Positions 18,115-28,207 of a stretch of DNA of 64,000 nucleotides are shown piece by piece. Under the pieces are notes generated by a model, which did no database searches, had not been told where the DNA came from, and saw only the letters and a program-made list of their open reading frames with translations. Each line of letters starts with the position of its first letter. The first letter of the stretch is position 1. Both the position numbers and the translations under genes were made by a program. The DNA is from Deltaproteobacteria bacterium (GTDB lineage Bacteria; Myxococcota; JADLHZ01), in contig JADLHZ010000104.1 of assembly GCA_020848545.1 (NCBI GenBank), positions 1 through 64,000 on the forward strand. Reading direction: 5' to 3'.

Positions 18115-18483
18115 ATGATTCAAATGCAAACGGTGCTCGACGCCGCCGACAACTCGGGCGCGAAGAGCTTGATGTGCGTGAAGGTGCTCGGCGGCTCGCG
18201 CCGGCGCTACGCCAGCATCGGCGACGTCATTGTGTGCTCGGTGCAAGAAGCGTTGCCGGGCTCGAAGGTGAAGAAGGGCGAAGTCGTCCGCGCGGTCATC
18301 GTGCGGACGGCCAAAGAGATCGGCCGTCCGGATGGCTCGTACATCCGCTTCGACACGAACTCCGCGGTGCTCATCAACAAAGACGGCGAGCCGATCGGCA
18401 CGCGCATCTTCGGGCCAGTCGCCCGCGAGCTGCGCGCCAAGAAGTTCATGAAGATCATCTCGCTCGCGCCGGAGGTTCTCTAG
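18115..18483 (+). CDS. rplN: 50S ribosomal protein L14
   Basis: Large-subunit protein L14 (122 residues), at the subunit interface. Highly conserved: [19 protein letters not shown] at the start, [20 protein letters not shown] in the middle and [13 protein letters not shown] toward the end. Length is exactly typical. The ribosome-binding site of rplX (GGAGG, 18471-18475) lies within its last codons. Confidence 0.98.
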   Translation: MIQMQTVLDAADNSGAKSLMCVKVLGGSRRRYASIGDVIVCSVQEALPGSKVKKGEVVRAVIVRTAKEIGRPDGSYIRFDTNSAVLINKDGEPIGTRIFGPVARELRAKKFMKIISLAPEVL

Positions 18484-18485
18484 TC

Positions 18486-18800
18486 ATGGCTGCACGCATC
18501 AAGAAGGGCGACACGGTCGTCGTCATCAGCGGCAAAGAGAAGGGCAAGCAGGGCAAGGTGCTCGAAGTCGGCGCCGAGCGCGTGATGATCGAGGGCCTCG
18601 TCCCGATCAAGCGCCACCTGAAGCCGGGCCGCAGCCAAGCGAACCCGCAAGGCGGCATCGTCGAGAAGAACGGCACCATTCACATCTCGAACGTGATGCC
18701 GGTCGACCCGAAGACCAAGAAGGGCACGCGCGTCAACGTCAAGACGCTCGGCGACGGCAAGAAGGTGCGCGTCGGCAAGAGCGGCGAGCAGCTCGCTTAA
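18486..18800 (+). CDS. rplX: 50S ribosomal protein L24
   Basis: Large-subunit assembly initiator L24 (104 residues) with a KOW motif: [20 protein letters not shown] at residues 5-24. The ATG at 18486 is 2 bases after the rplN stop; longer upstream open frame is a shadow of rplN. The later segment [16 protein letters not shown] is also typical. Confidence 0.97.
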   Translation: MAARIKKGDTVVVISGKEKGKQGKVLEVGAERVMIEGLVPIKRHLKPGRSQANPQGGIVEKNGTIHISNVMPVDPKTKKGTRVNVKTLGDGKKVRVGKSGEQLA

Positions 18801-18827
18801 TCGACCCGATACGTTGAGGAGAGACAC

Positions 18828-19370
18828 GTGGCAACGCGACTGAAGAAACGTTACGACGAGACGATTGTGCCGGCGCTCATGAAAGAGTTCGGCTTCAAGA
18901 ACAAGATGCAGGTTCCGCACATCGACAAGATCGTGCTGAATATCGGCCTCGGCGAGGCCGTGCAGAACGTCAAGCTGATCGACTCGGCGGTGGCCGAGAT
19001 GGCGGCGATCACCGGCCAAAAGCCGATGGTGACCAAGGCGAAGAAGGCGATCGCGACCTTCAAGCTGCGTAAGGGCATGCCGATCGGCGTCATGGTCACG
19101 CTGCGCAAGGACCGCATGTACGAGTTCTTGGACCGCCTGATCAACGTGGCGCTGCCGCGCGTGCGCGACTTCAAGGGTATCTCACCGAAGGGCTTCGACG
19201 GCCGCGGCAACTACACCTTCGGCATCAAAGAGCAGATCATTTTCCCCGAGATCAATTACGACAAGGTCGACAAGATCAAGGGCATGAACATTTCGATCGT
19301 GACGAATGCCACGGCCGACGAGCATGGGCGCGCGCTGCTGAAGCACTTCGGCATGCCGTTCCGGCAGTAA
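18828..19370 (+). CDS. rplE: 50S ribosomal protein L5
   Basis: Large-subunit 5S-rRNA-binding protein L5 (180 residues). The GTG start at 18828 is preceded by GAGGAGAG. Conserved blocks: [38 protein letters not shown] (part), and [20 protein letters not shown]. Length is normal. Confidence 0.97.
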   Translation: MATRLKKRYDETIVPALMKEFGFKNKMQVPHIDKIVLNIGLGEAVQNVKLIDSAVAEMAAITGQKPMVTKAKKAIATFKLRKGMPIGVMVTLRKDRMYEFLDRLINVALPRVRDFKGISPKGFDGRGNYTFGIKEQIIFPEINYDKVDKIKGMNISIVTNATADEHGRALLKHFGMPFRQ

Positions 19371-19385
19371 GGAAAGGGAAGAACC

Positions 19386-19571
19386 ATGGCGAAACTATCC
19401 AAAGTCGTCAAAGATTCGCGCCCCGCGAAGTTCAGCACGCGGCAGCACAACCGCTGCCAAATCTGCGGTCGTTCGGGTGCGTTTCTTCGCAAGTTCAGAA
19501 TGTGCCGTCTTTGTTTCCGTCAGCGGGCGCTCAAAGGCGAGATCCCGGGCGTGATCAAGGCGTCGTGGTGA
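19386..19571 (+). CDS. rpsN: 30S ribosomal protein S14, zinc type
   Basis: Short form of small-subunit S14 (61 residues). Two Cys pairs, CQIC and CRLC, form the four-Cys zinc site, marking this as the C+ (S14Z) type. The C-terminal [11 protein letters not shown] is the family ending. A stem-loop (19581-19595) lies between it and rpsH. Confidence 0.97.
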   Translation: MAKLSKVVKDSRPAKFSTRQHNRCQICGRSGAFLRKFRMCRLCFRQRALKGEIPGVIKASW

Positions 19572-19580
19572 AGCTGTCTG

Positions 19581-19595
19581 AGCGACCGAGTCGCT
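19581..19595 (+). other. Short stem-loop in rpsN-rpsH gap
   Basis: Perfect 6-bp stem AGCGAC-CGA-GTCGCT, 10 bases after the rpsN stop and 16 before rpsH. A near copy of the same sequence (GCGAC-CGG-GTCGC) lies before rpmD, and the string GCGACCGAG also occurs in the rplO-secY gap. There is no T tract, so it is not a Rho-independent terminator. An mRNA processing or stability element is possible but unproven. Confidence 0.5.
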
Positions 19596-19610
19596 TTAGT
19601 GAGGTGACAA

Positions 19611-20009
19611 ATGGCAACAACTGATCCCGTCGGTGACATGTTGACTCGCATCCGCAACGCCTCGCAGCAAGGGCACGAGTACGTGCACATGCCGTCGAGC
19701 AAGCTGAAGGCCGCGATCGCCAACGTGCTGAAGAGCGAAGGCTTCATCCGCGACTTCCGCATCCAAGCCCAGGGCCAATTTCCGGTCCTCGACATCCACT
19801 TGAAGTACGACGACCACAAGAAGCCGGTCATCGAGACGATCAAGCGCCTGTCGAAGCCGGGTCTGCGTCGCTACACCGGCGTCGCCGACATCCCGAAGGT
19901 GCAGAGCGGTTTTGGCGTCGTGATTCTGTCGACCCCGCAGGGTGTCTTGTCGGACCGCGAAGCGCGCAAGCGCAAAGTGGGCGGCGAGCTCCTCTGCTCG
20001 ATCGCGTAA
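19611..20009 (+). CDS. rpsH: 30S ribosomal protein S8
   Basis: Small-subunit protein S8 (132 residues), a primary 16S rRNA binder and in E. coli the spc-operon repressor. It has DPVGDMLTRIRNASQQGH near the start, IKRLSKPGLRRYTGVADIPK in the middle, and the C-terminal VVILSTPQGVLSDREARK signature. It is preceded by GTGAGGTG. Confidence 0.97.
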   Translation: MATTDPVGDMLTRIRNASQQGHEYVHMPSSKLKAAIANVLKSEGFIRDFRIQAQGQFPVLDIHLKYDDHKKPVIETIKRLSKPGLRRYTGVADIPKVQSGFGVVILSTPQGVLSDREARKRKVGGELLCSIA

Positions 20010-20036
20010 GCGTAAGCGGAAGGCTAGGAGAATCCC

Positions 20037-20576
20037 ATGTCGCGTATTGGTAAAAAAGTGATCACGCTGCCCGCGGGCGTGAAAGTGACGGCGAAGGGCA
20101 GCACCGTGCACGTCGAGGGCCCGAAGGGCAAGCTCGACGGCATCCTGCCGGCCGGCGTCGAAGTCAAAGTCACGGGTCAGCAGGTGAACGTCGTGTTGAC
20201 GTCGACCGAGCGCACCGGCGGCGCCATCCATGGCCTCGCCCGCTCGCTCCTCGCCAACATGATCGAAGGCGTCACCAGCACCTACTCGAAGACGCTCGAG
20301 ATCAACGGCGTTGGTTATCGCGCCGAAGTGAAGGGCGCGTCGATCAACCTGACGCTCGGCTTCTCGCACCCGGTCGTGTTTGCGTTGCCGAAGGGCATCA
20401 CGGCCGAGGTCGACAAGCAGACGAAGATCGTCATCAAGGGCGTCGACAAGCAGCTCGTCGGCCAGGTGGCGGCGCAGATCCGCGCGATCAAGCCGCCGGA
20501 GCCCTACCAGGGCAAGGGCATCAAGTACGCGGACGAAGTGATCCGTCGCAAAGAAGGCAAGGCCGGCGCCAAGTAA
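20037..20576 (+). CDS. rplF: 50S ribosomal protein L6
   Basis: Large-subunit protein L6 (179 residues) near the GTPase centre. It begins MSRIGKKVITLPAGVKV, has LLANMIEGVTSTYSKTLEI in the centre, and ends with the PEPYQGKGIKYADEVIRRKEG signature (shown in part). Length is normal. The ATG follows a TAGGAGAA site. Confidence 0.97.
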   Translation: MSRIGKKVITLPAGVKVTAKGSTVHVEGPKGKLDGILPAGVEVKVTGQQVNVVLTSTERTGGAIHGLARSLLANMIEGVTSTYSKTLEINGVGYRAEVKGASINLTLGFSHPVVFALPKGITAEVDKQTKIVIKGVDKQLVGQVAAQIRAIKPPEPYQGKGIKYADEVIRRKEGKAGAK

Positions 20577-20597
20577 TTGGCGGGCTAGGAGATTCGT

Positions 20598-20978
20598 ATG
20601 GCACTGCAGAGAAAATCGCTCGACACGAAGACCGTGCAACGGTTGAACCGCAAGGCGCGCATTCGCAAGCGCGTCGCCGGCACCGCGGAGCGCCCGCGCC
20701 TCACGGTGTTCAAGAGCGGCAAGCACACCTACGCGCAAGTCATCGACGACGTGAGCGGCAAGACGCTCGCGTCGGCTTCGACGATGGCCAAGGCGTTGAA
20801 GAGCGCGACCAAGGAATTGAAGCCGGCCGACGCCGCCAAGCAAGTGGGCGAAGCGATCGCGGCGGCGTGCAAGGCGGCGAACATCACGCAGGTGGCGTTC
20901 GACCGCAACGGCTACCCGTATCACGGCCGCGTGAAGGTGCTCGCCGAAGCGGCGCGCGAAAAAGGTCTTTCGTTCTAA
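20598..20978 (+). CDS. rplR: 50S ribosomal protein L18
   Basis: Large-subunit 5S-rRNA binder L18 (126 residues). Conserved features: [20 protein letters not shown] near residue 17, [20 protein letters not shown], and the closing [20 protein letters not shown]. It is in the standard place between L6 and S5. RBS: TAGGAG. Confidence 0.97.
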   Translation: MALQRKSLDTKTVQRLNRKARIRKRVAGTAERPRLTVFKSGKHTYAQVIDDVSGKTLASASTMAKALKSATKELKPADAAKQVGEAIAAACKAANITQVAFDRNGYPYHGRVKVLAEAAREKGLSF

Positions 20979-21005
20979 TTCGATCGTTCAGGACAGGAGT
21001 GACAC

Positions 21006-21524
21006 GTGGCAGAGCGTGACAACAGAGGTAGAGATCAAGAAGACAGCGAGTTCGTCGATCGCGTCGTTCATTTGAACCGCGTCGCGAAGGTCGTCAAAGG
21101 CGGCCGGCGCTTCAGCTTCTCGGCGCTCGTCGTCGTCGGCAACGGCGCTGGCAAGGTCGGCATCGGCCTCGGCAAGGCGAACGAAGTTCCCGAAGCCATC
21201 CGTAAGGGCGGCGAGCAGGCGAAGAAGAACGTCTTCGAAGTGCCGCTGATCAACGGAACGATCCCGCACGAAGTGCTCGGCGAGTACGGCGCCGGCAGCG
21301 TGCTGTTGAAGCCGGCCTCGGAAGGTACGGGCGTCATCGCCGGCGGCGCGGTGCGCGCGGTCGTCGAGTCGGCCGGCATCCACAACATCCTCACGAAGTC
21401 GCTCGGCACCTCGAACCCGCACAACGTCGTCAAGGCGACGGTGCGCGGCTTGAAGCGGCTGAAGAACATCGAGCAAGTGGCGCGCGCGCGCGGCGTCAGC
21501 GTCGAGCACATTCGCGGCGAGTGA
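21006..21524 (+). CDS. rpsE: 30S ribosomal protein S5
   Basis: Small-subunit protein S5 (172 residues), part of the mRNA helicase site. The GTG start at 21006 follows CAGGAG. It contains the double-stranded-RNA-binding region ([20 protein letters not shown]), [20 protein letters not shown] and the C-terminal EPVLRA-like region as [21 protein letters not shown] short acidic/basic N-terminal extension is present. Confidence 0.97.
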   Translation: MAERDNRGRDQEDSEFVDRVVHLNRVAKVVKGGRRFSFSALVVVGNGAGKVGIGLGKANEVPEAIRKGGEQAKKNVFEVPLINGTIPHEVLGEYGAGSVLLKPASEGTGVIAGGAVRAVVESAGIHNILTKSLGTSNPHNVVKATVRGLKRLKNIEQVARARGVSVEHIRGE

Positions 21525-21541
21525 CCTCGAGTCGCCGTTGT

Positions 21542-21554
21542 GCGACCGGGTCGC
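21542..21554 (+). other. Short stem-loop in rpsE-rpmD gap
   Basis: Stem GCGAC-CGG-GTCGC, 5 bp, 17 bases after the rpsE stop. It nearly matches the stem-loop between rpsN and rpsH. A second overlapping pairing (GGCGA with TCGCC) spans the rpsE stop codon itself. No T run follows. Confidence 0.45.
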
Positions 21555-21581
21555 CGTCTAGGGTCTAGGAAGGACAGTGTC

Positions 21582-21845
21582 ATGAACGCGAAGAAATTTT
21601 TCCGCATCAAGCAGATCGGCAGCTCGGCGGGCCGCTTGCCGGTGCACCGCCGCACGATCGAGGCGCTCGGCTTTCGCCACGTCGGCGACGTCGTCGAGAT
21701 CGCCGACACGCCGCAGATCCGCGGCATGCTGACGCAAGTGCACTACCTGCTCGAGATCACGCCGGTCGCCGGCACGCTGCAGAAGAAGGCAAACCCGATG
21801 CGTGAGAAGCGCCGGGCACTCAAGGCGAAGGCCAAGAAGGGTTAA
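21582..21845 (+). CDS. rpmD: 50S ribosomal protein L30 with C-terminal extension
   Basis: Large-subunit protein L30 (87 residues when started at ATG 21582, which has AAGGACAG upstream). The core has IKQIGSSAGRLPVHRRTIEA, then LGFRHVGDVVEIADTPQIRG. About 27 residues beyond the normal end form a Lys/Arg-rich tail (MREKRRALKAKAKKG). It sits in its normal place between S5 and L15. Confidence 0.95.
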   Translation: MNAKKFFRIKQIGSSAGRLPVHRRTIEALGFRHVGDVVEIADTPQIRGMLTQVHYLLEITPVAGTLQKKANPMREKRRALKAKAKKG

Positions 21846-21850
21846 TCGTC

Positions 21851-22306
21851 ATGTCGACCACGCTCAATAAGATGAAGGCGCCGAAGGGCGCGAACAAGAA
21901 GATGAAGCGCGTCGGCCGCGGCGAGTCCTCGGGCCACGGCAAGACCTCGACCCGCGGCGGCAAGGGCCAGACCGCGCGCAAAGGCAACAGCAAGCCGCGC
22001 CTCGGCTTCGAAGGCGGCCAGACGCCGTACTACCGTCGCTTGCCGAAGCGCGGGTTCAAGAACTTCCGTCGCGAAGACTTCGCGGTCGTCAACGTCGACA
22101 CGCTCGAAGCGTCGTACAAAGCGGGCGAGACCGTCGATGAAGCGTCGCTCCGCGAGAAGGGCCTCGTCCACGGCCGCGCCGACGGCGTGCGCATTCTCGG
22201 CGACGGCGCTCTTGCAAAGAAGCTGACTGTGAAGGCAAGAGGTTTCTCGGCTTCGGCGAAAGAGAAAATTGAGAAGGCTGGCGGAACCGTAGAAATCGTA
22301 AAGTAA
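21851..22306 (+). CDS. rplO: 50S ribosomal protein L15
   Basis: Large-subunit protein L15 (151 residues), a late assembly protein. The Gly/Lys-rich N-terminal half (KRVGRGESSGHGKTSTRGGK) and FEGGQTPYYRRLPKRGFKN are diagnostic. The globular C-terminal part ends KIEKAGGTVEIVK. It begins 5 bases after rpmD. A 160-base gap with hairpins separates it from secY. Confidence 0.97.
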   Translation: MSTTLNKMKAPKGANKKMKRVGRGESSGHGKTSTRGGKGQTARKGNSKPRLGFEGGQTPYYRRLPKRGFKNFRREDFAVVNVDTLEASYKAGETVDEASLREKGLVHGRADGVRILGDGALAKKLTVKARGFSASAKEKIEKAGGTVEIVK

Positions 22307-22378
22307 AGTAGTTTGAGCGAGCCGCCGGAAGTTCGAGGCGGGTTCAGCTACGAGGCGCGACCGAGCGAGCAGCACAGG

Positions 22379-22393
22379 CGTAGCGGAGCTACG
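22379..22393 (+). other. Stem-loop in rplO-secY gap
   Basis: Perfect stem CGTAGC-GGA-GCTACG in the 160-base space between rplO and secY. It is flanked by repeated GAGCGA/GCGACCGAGC strings (for example at about 22358 and 22406), which could allow alternative pairings. No T tract follows, so termination is not implied. It may influence secY expression, since the gap is unusually long for this operon. Confidence 0.45.
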
Positions 22394-22466
22394 TCGAGCA
22401 GCGGAGCGACCGAGCAACGAAGTAGATGGGCCCGCATCGGACTTCCCTTCGAAAACGGTAGGTACA

Positions 22467-23783
22467 ATGGCCTCTGGATTTTGGAACATCGGTAAAATTC
22501 CTGAGCTGCGCAAACGCCTGATTTTCACGGTCGTTTTGCTCGCGGTCTATCGCATCGGCATCTTCATCACGACGCCCGGTGTCGACCGCGTCGTCATGCA
22601 TAAGTACGTGAGCAGCCAGCGCGGCACGCTCCTCGGCTTCATCAACTTCTTCTCGGGCGGCGCGCTCGAGCAGCTGTCGATCTTCGCCCTCGGCATCATG
22701 CCGTACATCTCGGCGTCGATCATTCTGCAGCTCTTGACCGTCGTCGTTCCGACGCTCGAGCGCTTGCAGAAAGAAGGCGAGCAGGGGCGCCAGAAGATCA
22801 CCCAGTACACCCGCTACGGCGCCGTGCTCATCGCCATCGCGCAGGGCTTCTCGATCGCCGTGTACCTCGAAGGCCTGAAGGTCGACGCCGCGCGCGTCGT
22901 CAGCGAGCCGAGCTGGGGCTTTCGCTTGCTCACCGTGCTGACGCTCACCGCCGGCACCGCGTTCCTCATGTGGCTCGGGGAGCAGATCACCGAGCGCGGC
23001 ATCGGCAACGGCACCTCGCTGATCATCTTCGCCGGCATCGTCGCGCGTCTGCCGCAAGCGGTCGCGCAGACGGTCGACTACGTGAAGAACGATCTCATCC
23101 AGCCGGTGACCATGCTCGGCCTCACGGTGCTGATGGTCGGCGTCATCGCCGCGATCATCTTCTTCGAGCGCGGGCAGCGGCGCATCCCAGTGCAGTACGC
23201 GCGCCGGCTGGTCGGACGAAAGATGTACGGCGGCCTGCAGAGCCACCTGCCGCTCAAGGTGAACAGCTCCGGCGTCATCCCGCCGATCTTCGCGTCGTCC
23301 GTGCTGATGTTCCCGGCGACGGTCGGCAACTTGATTCAGGCGAAGTGGATGGAAGACCTGCAACGGGCGATTCAGCCGGGCGGGCTCCTCTACAACGTGC
23401 TCTTCGCCGGCCTCATCATGTTCTTCTGCTATTTCTACACGGCCGTGTCGTTCAACCCGATCGACGTCGCCGACAACATGAAGAAGAACGGCGGCTACAT
23501 CCCGGGCATCCGCCCCGGCAAGAAGACCGCCGAGTACATCGATCACGTGCTCAGCCGCATCACCTTCGGCGGCGCGCTGTACATCTCGGCGATCTGCCTG
23601 TTGCCTTCGCTGCTCGCAGACAATTTCAAGGTGCCGTTCTACTTCGGTGGCACCGGCCTCTTGATCGTCGTCGGGGTCGCGCTCGACACCGTGAATCAGA
23701 TTGAGTCGCACCTGATCACGCGGCACTACGACGGCTTTGCCGGCGCCAAGGGTCCGCGCATTCGCGGCCGGCGGGCGTCCTGA
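22467..23783 (+). CDS. secY: Protein translocase subunit SecY
   Basis: The pore subunit of the SecYEG channel in the inner membrane (438 residues, ten hydrophobic segments). Typical features: N-terminal [20 protein letters not shown], the plug region after [21 protein letters not shown] in TM2, and the cytosolic loops RIPVQYARR and [20 protein letters not shown]. It follows rplO after 160 bases and precedes adk by 32, the normal spc-operon order. Confidence 0.97.
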   Translation: MASGFWNIGKIPELRKRLIFTVVLLAVYRIGIFITTPGVDRVVMHKYVSSQRGTLLGFINFFSGGALEQLSIFALGIMPYISASIILQLLTVVVPTLERLQKEGEQGRQKITQYTRYGAVLIAIAQGFSIAVYLEGLKVDAARVVSEPSWGFRLLTVLTLTAGTAFLMWLGEQITERGIGNGTSLIIFAGIVARLPQAVAQTVDYVKNDLIQPVTMLGLTVLMVGVIAAIIFFERGQRRIPVQYARRLVGRKMYGGLQSHLPLKVNSSGVIPPIFASSVLMFPATVGNLIQAKWMEDLQRAIQPGGLLYNVLFAGLIMFFCYFYTAVSFNPIDVADNMKKNGGYIPGIRPGKKTAEYIDHVLSRITFGGALYISAICLLPSLLADNFKVPFYFGGTGLLIVVGVALDTVNQIESHLITRHYDGFAGAKGPRIRGRRAS

Positions 23784-23815
23784 TTCTGGCACTTCTGGCC
23801 TGAGGAGAAGCGATC

Positions 23816-24457
23816 GTGCGCGTCGTCTTTTTAGGACCACCGGGCGCAGGCAAAGGCACGCAGGCCAAGCGCCTCGCCGCGCACGAGGGCATCCCGCAAA
23901 TCTCGACCGGCGACATCATCCGCGAAGCGATCCGCAGCGGGAGTGAGCTCGGCAAGGAGTTCAAGGGTTATAGCGAGCGCGGTGAGCTCGTACCGGACGA
24001 GCTCGTCGTCCGCTTGGTCGCCGCGCGCCTCGATCAACCCGACTGCAAGATGGGCTTCATCCTCGATGGCTTCCCGCGCACGGTGCCCCAGGCGAAGGCC
24101 CTGGAGCAGCTCCTCGACGAACGCCGGATGCCACTGTCGGCTGTCATCTTCTTCGACGTGTCCGACGACGAGGTCGTGCATCGGCTCTCCGGCCGGCGCA
24201 CGTGCACGAAGTGCGCTCGCATCTTTCACGTCGAGATGGAGCCGTACAAAGGCGGGCCGTGCGCGCAGGGAGGCCAGTGCGACGTCGTGCAGCGCGCGGA
24301 CGACAAGGCCGAGGTCGTGGCCGAGCGCTTGCGCGTTTATCGCGAGCAGACGGCGCCACTCGTTGCGTACTACCAGGCGCAGGGCAAGCTGACGCGCCTC
24401 GACGGCGGCAAGTCGCAGAACGACGTCGAGACTGCCCTCAACCGCGTCGTCACCTGA
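23816..24457 (+). CDS. adk: Adenylate kinase
   Basis: Adenylate kinase (213 residues), which interconverts ATP + AMP and 2 ADP in the cytosol. It starts at GTG 23816 after GAGGAGAA. Seen: the P-loop GPPGAGKGTQ at residues 7-16, the AMP-binding STGDIIREAI region, GFILDGFPRTVPQA, and a long LID domain with Cys-x2-Cys (CTKC) and two later Cys (GPCAQGGQC), suggesting a zinc-binding lid. It is the standard partner of secY in the spc operon. Confidence 0.96.
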   Translation: MRVVFLGPPGAGKGTQAKRLAAHEGIPQISTGDIIREAIRSGSELGKEFKGYSERGELVPDELVVRLVAARLDQPDCKMGFILDGFPRTVPQAKALEQLLDERRMPLSAVIFFDVSDDEVVHRLSGRRTCTKCARIFHVEMEPYKGGPCAQGGQCDVVQRADDKAEVVAERLRVYREQTAPLVAYYQAQGKLTRLDGGKSQNDVETALNRVVT

Positions 24458-24561
24458 AAAAACGCCGATCTCGGGCCATCTGCTTCGCTGCTTGGTCGTT
24501 CCGCCTAGGTGTGACTCGGCGCAACGTTGACGCCTCGATCTCGGTGTGCCAGCGAGAGCGC

Positions 24562-25314
24562 GTGATCGTTCTGAAGTCCAAAGACGAGATCGCCGTGATG
24601 CGCGAGGCGAACCTGCACGTCTACGAGACGCTCAACGCGCTCGAGCAGGCCGCGGTGCCCGGCGCGACCACGTGGGATCTCGATCGCATCGCCGCCGACG
24701 AGCTGAAGAAGCGTGGTTTGAAGAGCCCCTTCCTCGGCTACCACGGCTATCCGTGCGTGTTGTGCACGTCGGTGAACGAGGTGGTCGTCCACGGGATCCC
24801 GTCGAAGAAGGTGAAGCTCAAAGAGGGCGACATCATCGGCATCGACTTCGGCGTCATCCACAAAGGGTACGTCGGCGATTCGGCGCGGACGGTCGGCGTC
24901 GGCAAGATCGCTCCGGCGGCGCAAGCGCTGATCGACGTGACGCGAGAGGCGCTCGAGGTCGCGATCCGCGCGGCTCAGCCCGGCGCGCGGGTCAACGACA
25001 TCGGCGCGGCGGTGTCGGCGTTCGTCGAAGAGAAGCGCTACAGCGTGGTCGAGGAGTTCGTCGGCCACGGCATCGGCACGCGCATGCACGAAGAGCCGCA
25101 GGTGCCGAACTACTATCTGCGCAGCGCCACCACGCGGCTGCGGCCAGGGCTCGTCGTCGCGCTCGAGCCGATGGTGAACATCGGCAAGAAGCACACGCAC
25201 ACGCTCGCCGACGGCTGGACCGCGGTGACGGACGATGCCTCGTTGAGCGCGCACTTCGAGCACTCGGTGGCGATCACCGAGGACGGCCCCGTCGTGCTGT
25301 CGCGGCCGGCGTAG
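24562..25314 (+). CDS. map: Methionine aminopeptidase
   Basis: Type I methionine aminopeptidase (about 250 residues), which removes the initiator Met from nascent proteins. GTG 24562 gives the usual beginning (V)IVLKSKDEIAVMREA; an in-frame GTG at 24544 is an alternative. Metal ligands are visible: Asp in IGIDFGVIHKG, Asp in YVGDSARTVG, His in GHGIGTRMHEEP, Glu in VALEPMV and Glu in FEHSVAIT. It lies 104 bases after adk and is followed by a strong terminator. infA, often next, is not present. Confidence 0.94.
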   Translation: MIVLKSKDEIAVMREANLHVYETLNALEQAAVPGATTWDLDRIAADELKKRGLKSPFLGYHGYPCVLCTSVNEVVVHGIPSKKVKLKEGDIIGIDFGVIHKGYVGDSARTVGVGKIAPAAQALIDVTREALEVAIRAAQPGARVNDIGAAVSAFVEEKRYSVVEEFVGHGIGTRMHEEPQVPNYYLRSATTRLRPGLVVALEPMVNIGKKHTHTLADGWTAVTDDASLSAHFEHSVAITEDGPVVLSRPA

Positions 25315-25335
25315 ATCGGCCAGGCATCAAGATGA

Positions 25336-25365
25336 CCGCCGATGCACGAAGGCGGCCTTTTTTTT
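25336..25365 (+). terminator. Rho-independent terminator after map
   Basis: Stem CCGCC (25336-25340) and GGCGG (25351-25355) around a 10-base loop, followed by CC and eight T residues (25358-25365). It lies 21 bases after the map stop and before rpmJ, so it should end the transcript coming from the spc genes. The rpmJ-rpsM-rpsK-rpsD-rpoA-rplQ genes then need their own promoter in 25366-25454. Confidence 0.85.
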
Positions 25366-25454
25366 GCCCGCTCCTTGAAGGGCCAGATCTGCTGTGATAT
25401 GCCGCCGCGCTCTCGTTTTGTAGCGGGAATAGTGGCCTTTTCGGAGAGACGACA

Positions 25455-25568
25455 ATGAAGGTTCGCGCATCGGTCAAGCGCATTTGCGACAAATGCAAAG
25501 TGGTCAAACGCAAGGGGATTGTCCGCATCATCTGCGAAAACCCCCGGCACAAGCAAAGGCAGGGTTGA
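25455..25568 (+). CDS. rpmJ: 50S ribosomal protein L36
   Basis: The smallest large-subunit protein (37 residues), [19 protein letters not shown] at its start. It has the zinc-ribbon ligands Cys11, Cys14, Cys27 and His32 (CDKC, then CENPRH). The start follows GGAGAG. The rpsM ATG lies 3 bases after the stop. The gene is 114 bases long. Confidence 0.97.
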   Translation: MKVRASVKRICDKCKVVKRKGIVRIICENPRHKQRQG

Positions 25569-25571
25569 TTC

Positions 25572-25946
25572 ATGGCTCGACTTGCAGGCGTAGACTTGCC
25601 GCGAAACAAGCGGATCGAAGTGGCGCTCCGGTACATTTACGGCGTGGGGCCGTCGAACAGCCGGGTCATCCTCGATCAGGCGAAGATCTCCTACGACAAG
25701 CGCACCGACGACATGACCGAGGACGACATCGCGAAGATCCGCGAGATCCTCGAGCGTCAGTATAAGGTCGAAGGCGATCTGCGCCGCGAGGTGCAGCTGA
25801 ACATCAAGCGCCTGATGGACCTCGGCTGCTACCGCGGCCTCCGTCACCGTAAGGGCCTGCCGGTCCGCGGCCAGCGCACGCACACGAATGCGCGCACCCG
25901 CAAGGGCCCGAAGCGCATGGTCAAACGCAACACTCCCGTCGGCTAA
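25572..25946 (+). CDS. rpsM: 30S ribosomal protein S13
   Basis: Small-subunit head protein S13 (124 residues), contacting the P-site tRNA. Conserved: [19 protein letters not shown] at the start, [11 protein letters not shown], and the C-terminal [19 protein letters not shown] tail. It lies in the standard alpha-operon place between L36 and S11. Confidence 0.97.
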   Translation: MARLAGVDLPRNKRIEVALRYIYGVGPSNSRVILDQAKISYDKRTDDMTEDDIAKIREILERQYKVEGDLRREVQLNIKRLMDLGCYRGLRHRKGLPVRGQRTHTNARTRKGPKRMVKRNTPVG

Positions 25947-25960
25947 GGTTGGGCTAAACA

Positions 25961-26377
25961 ATGGCAGATACACCCGCAGCAACAGCACCCGCGTCGACCA
26001 ACAAGCCGAAAGGCAAGAAGGTCAAGAAGAACATCCAGAGCGGCACGGCGCACATCAACGCCACGTTCAACAACACCATCGTCACGATCGCCGATGTCTC
26101 GGGCAACGTTGTGTCGTGGTCGAGCGCCGGCTCGAAGGGCTTCAAGGGCTCGCGTAAGAGCACGCCCTTCGCCGCGCAAGTCGCCGCTGAAGACGCCGCG
26201 AGGAAGGCGCAGGAGCACGGCATGCGCTCCGTCGCGGTGTTCATCAAGGGCCCGGGCGCCGGCCGCGAGGCCGCGCTGCGCTCGCTGCAATCGTCGGGCT
26301 TCCGCATTTCCATGATCCGCGATGTCACGCCGGTTCCGCACAACGGCTGCCGTCCTGCCAAGCGTCGCCGCGTCTAG
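25961..26377 (+). CDS. rpsK: 30S ribosomal protein S11
   Basis: Small-subunit platform protein S11 (138 residues). It has [38 protein letters not shown] and the C-terminal [18 protein letters not shown] signature. The first 22 residues are an Ala/Pro/Lys-rich extension. Confidence 0.97.
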   Translation: MADTPAATAPASTNKPKGKKVKKNIQSGTAHINATFNNTIVTIADVSGNVVSWSSAGSKGFKGSRKSTPFAAQVAAEDAARKAQEHGMRSVAVFIKGPGAGREAALRSLQSSGFRISMIRDVTPVPHNGCRPAKRRRV

Positions 26378-26396
26378 TCGACAACGGAGAATTACT

Positions 26397-27023
26397 GTGG
26401 CTCGTTATAAAGAAGCAAAATGCCGTCTCTGCCGCCGCGAGAACGTGAAGTTGTTCTTGAAGGGCGAGCGTTGTTACACCGACAAGTGCGCGATGGAGCG
26501 CCGTCCTTACCCACCGGGACAGCACGGCCAAGCGCGCGCGAAGATCTCGGAGTACGGTCTGCAGCTGCGCGAGAAGCAGAAGATGCGCCGCATCTACAAC
26601 GTGCTCGAGAAGCAGTTCCGCGGCTACTACCACGAAGCCACGCGTAAGAAGGGCATCACCGGCGAGCAGCTCATTCAGTTGCTCGAGCGCCGCCTGGACA
26701 ACGTCGTCTACCGCATGGGCTTCGCGAACAACCGCGACGAAGCGCGCCAGTTCATTCGCCACGGGCACTTCAAGCTCAACGGCAAGAAGGTGAACATTCC
26801 GTCGCTCAGCGTGCGCGCCAACGACGCGATCGCTGTGATCGACTCGTCGAAGTCGAACACGCACATCATGTCGGCCGTGGCGAACGTGGAGAAGCGTGGC
26901 GTGCCGGGCTGGCTCGAGCTCGATCCGGCCAAGATGACCGGCAAGGTTGCCGCGTTGCCGTCGCGTGAAGACGTGACGATGCCGATGCAAGAGCAGCTCG
27001 TCGTCGAGCTCTACTCGAAGTAG
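26397..27023 (+). CDS. rpsD: 30S ribosomal protein S4
   Basis: Small-subunit assembly initiator S4 (208 residues); in E. coli it represses the alpha operon. The GTG at 26397 follows GGAGAA and gives [18 protein letters not shown]. The CRLC pair together with CYTDKC suggests the zinc-containing type. The S4 RNA-binding domain is at about residues 98-160 ([20 protein letters not shown] in part). The open frame upstream is a shadow of rpsK. Confidence 0.97.
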   Translation: MARYKEAKCRLCRRENVKLFLKGERCYTDKCAMERRPYPPGQHGQARAKISEYGLQLREKQKMRRIYNVLEKQFRGYYHEATRKKGITGEQLIQLLERRLDNVVYRMGFANNRDEARQFIRHGHFKLNGKKVNIPSLSVRANDAIAVIDSSKSNTHIMSAVANVEKRGVPGWLELDPAKMTGKVAALPSREDVTMPMQEQLVVELYSK

Positions 27024-27118
27024 TCGTGTGAAAATGGGCGTGTCGGACGGAGGCATGCTTCCGTTGTGCGCCTTGGGCCCCTTTACCTTTTTAACCTGCT
27101 GACTCTGGGAGCAACGCA

Positions 27119-28117
<999 letters not shown>

Positions 28118-28136
28118 TATAGATGCGTCGTGGGAG

Positions 28137-28158
28137 CGCGCCTCATGGTGAGGACGCG
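28137..28158 (+). other. Stem-loop between rpoA and rplQ
   Basis: CCTCA-TGG-TGAGG, extended by CGCG/CGCG with one bulged A, giving about nine paired bases 20 bases after the rpoA stop. No T run follows directly, so a strong terminator is not indicated; it could trim or attenuate the transcript before rplQ. Confidence 0.4.
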
Positions 28159-28207
28159 TTGATAGAGTTGGTTTTCGCCTTTTTTGGAAAGGCCGCGGAG
28201 CGGCACA

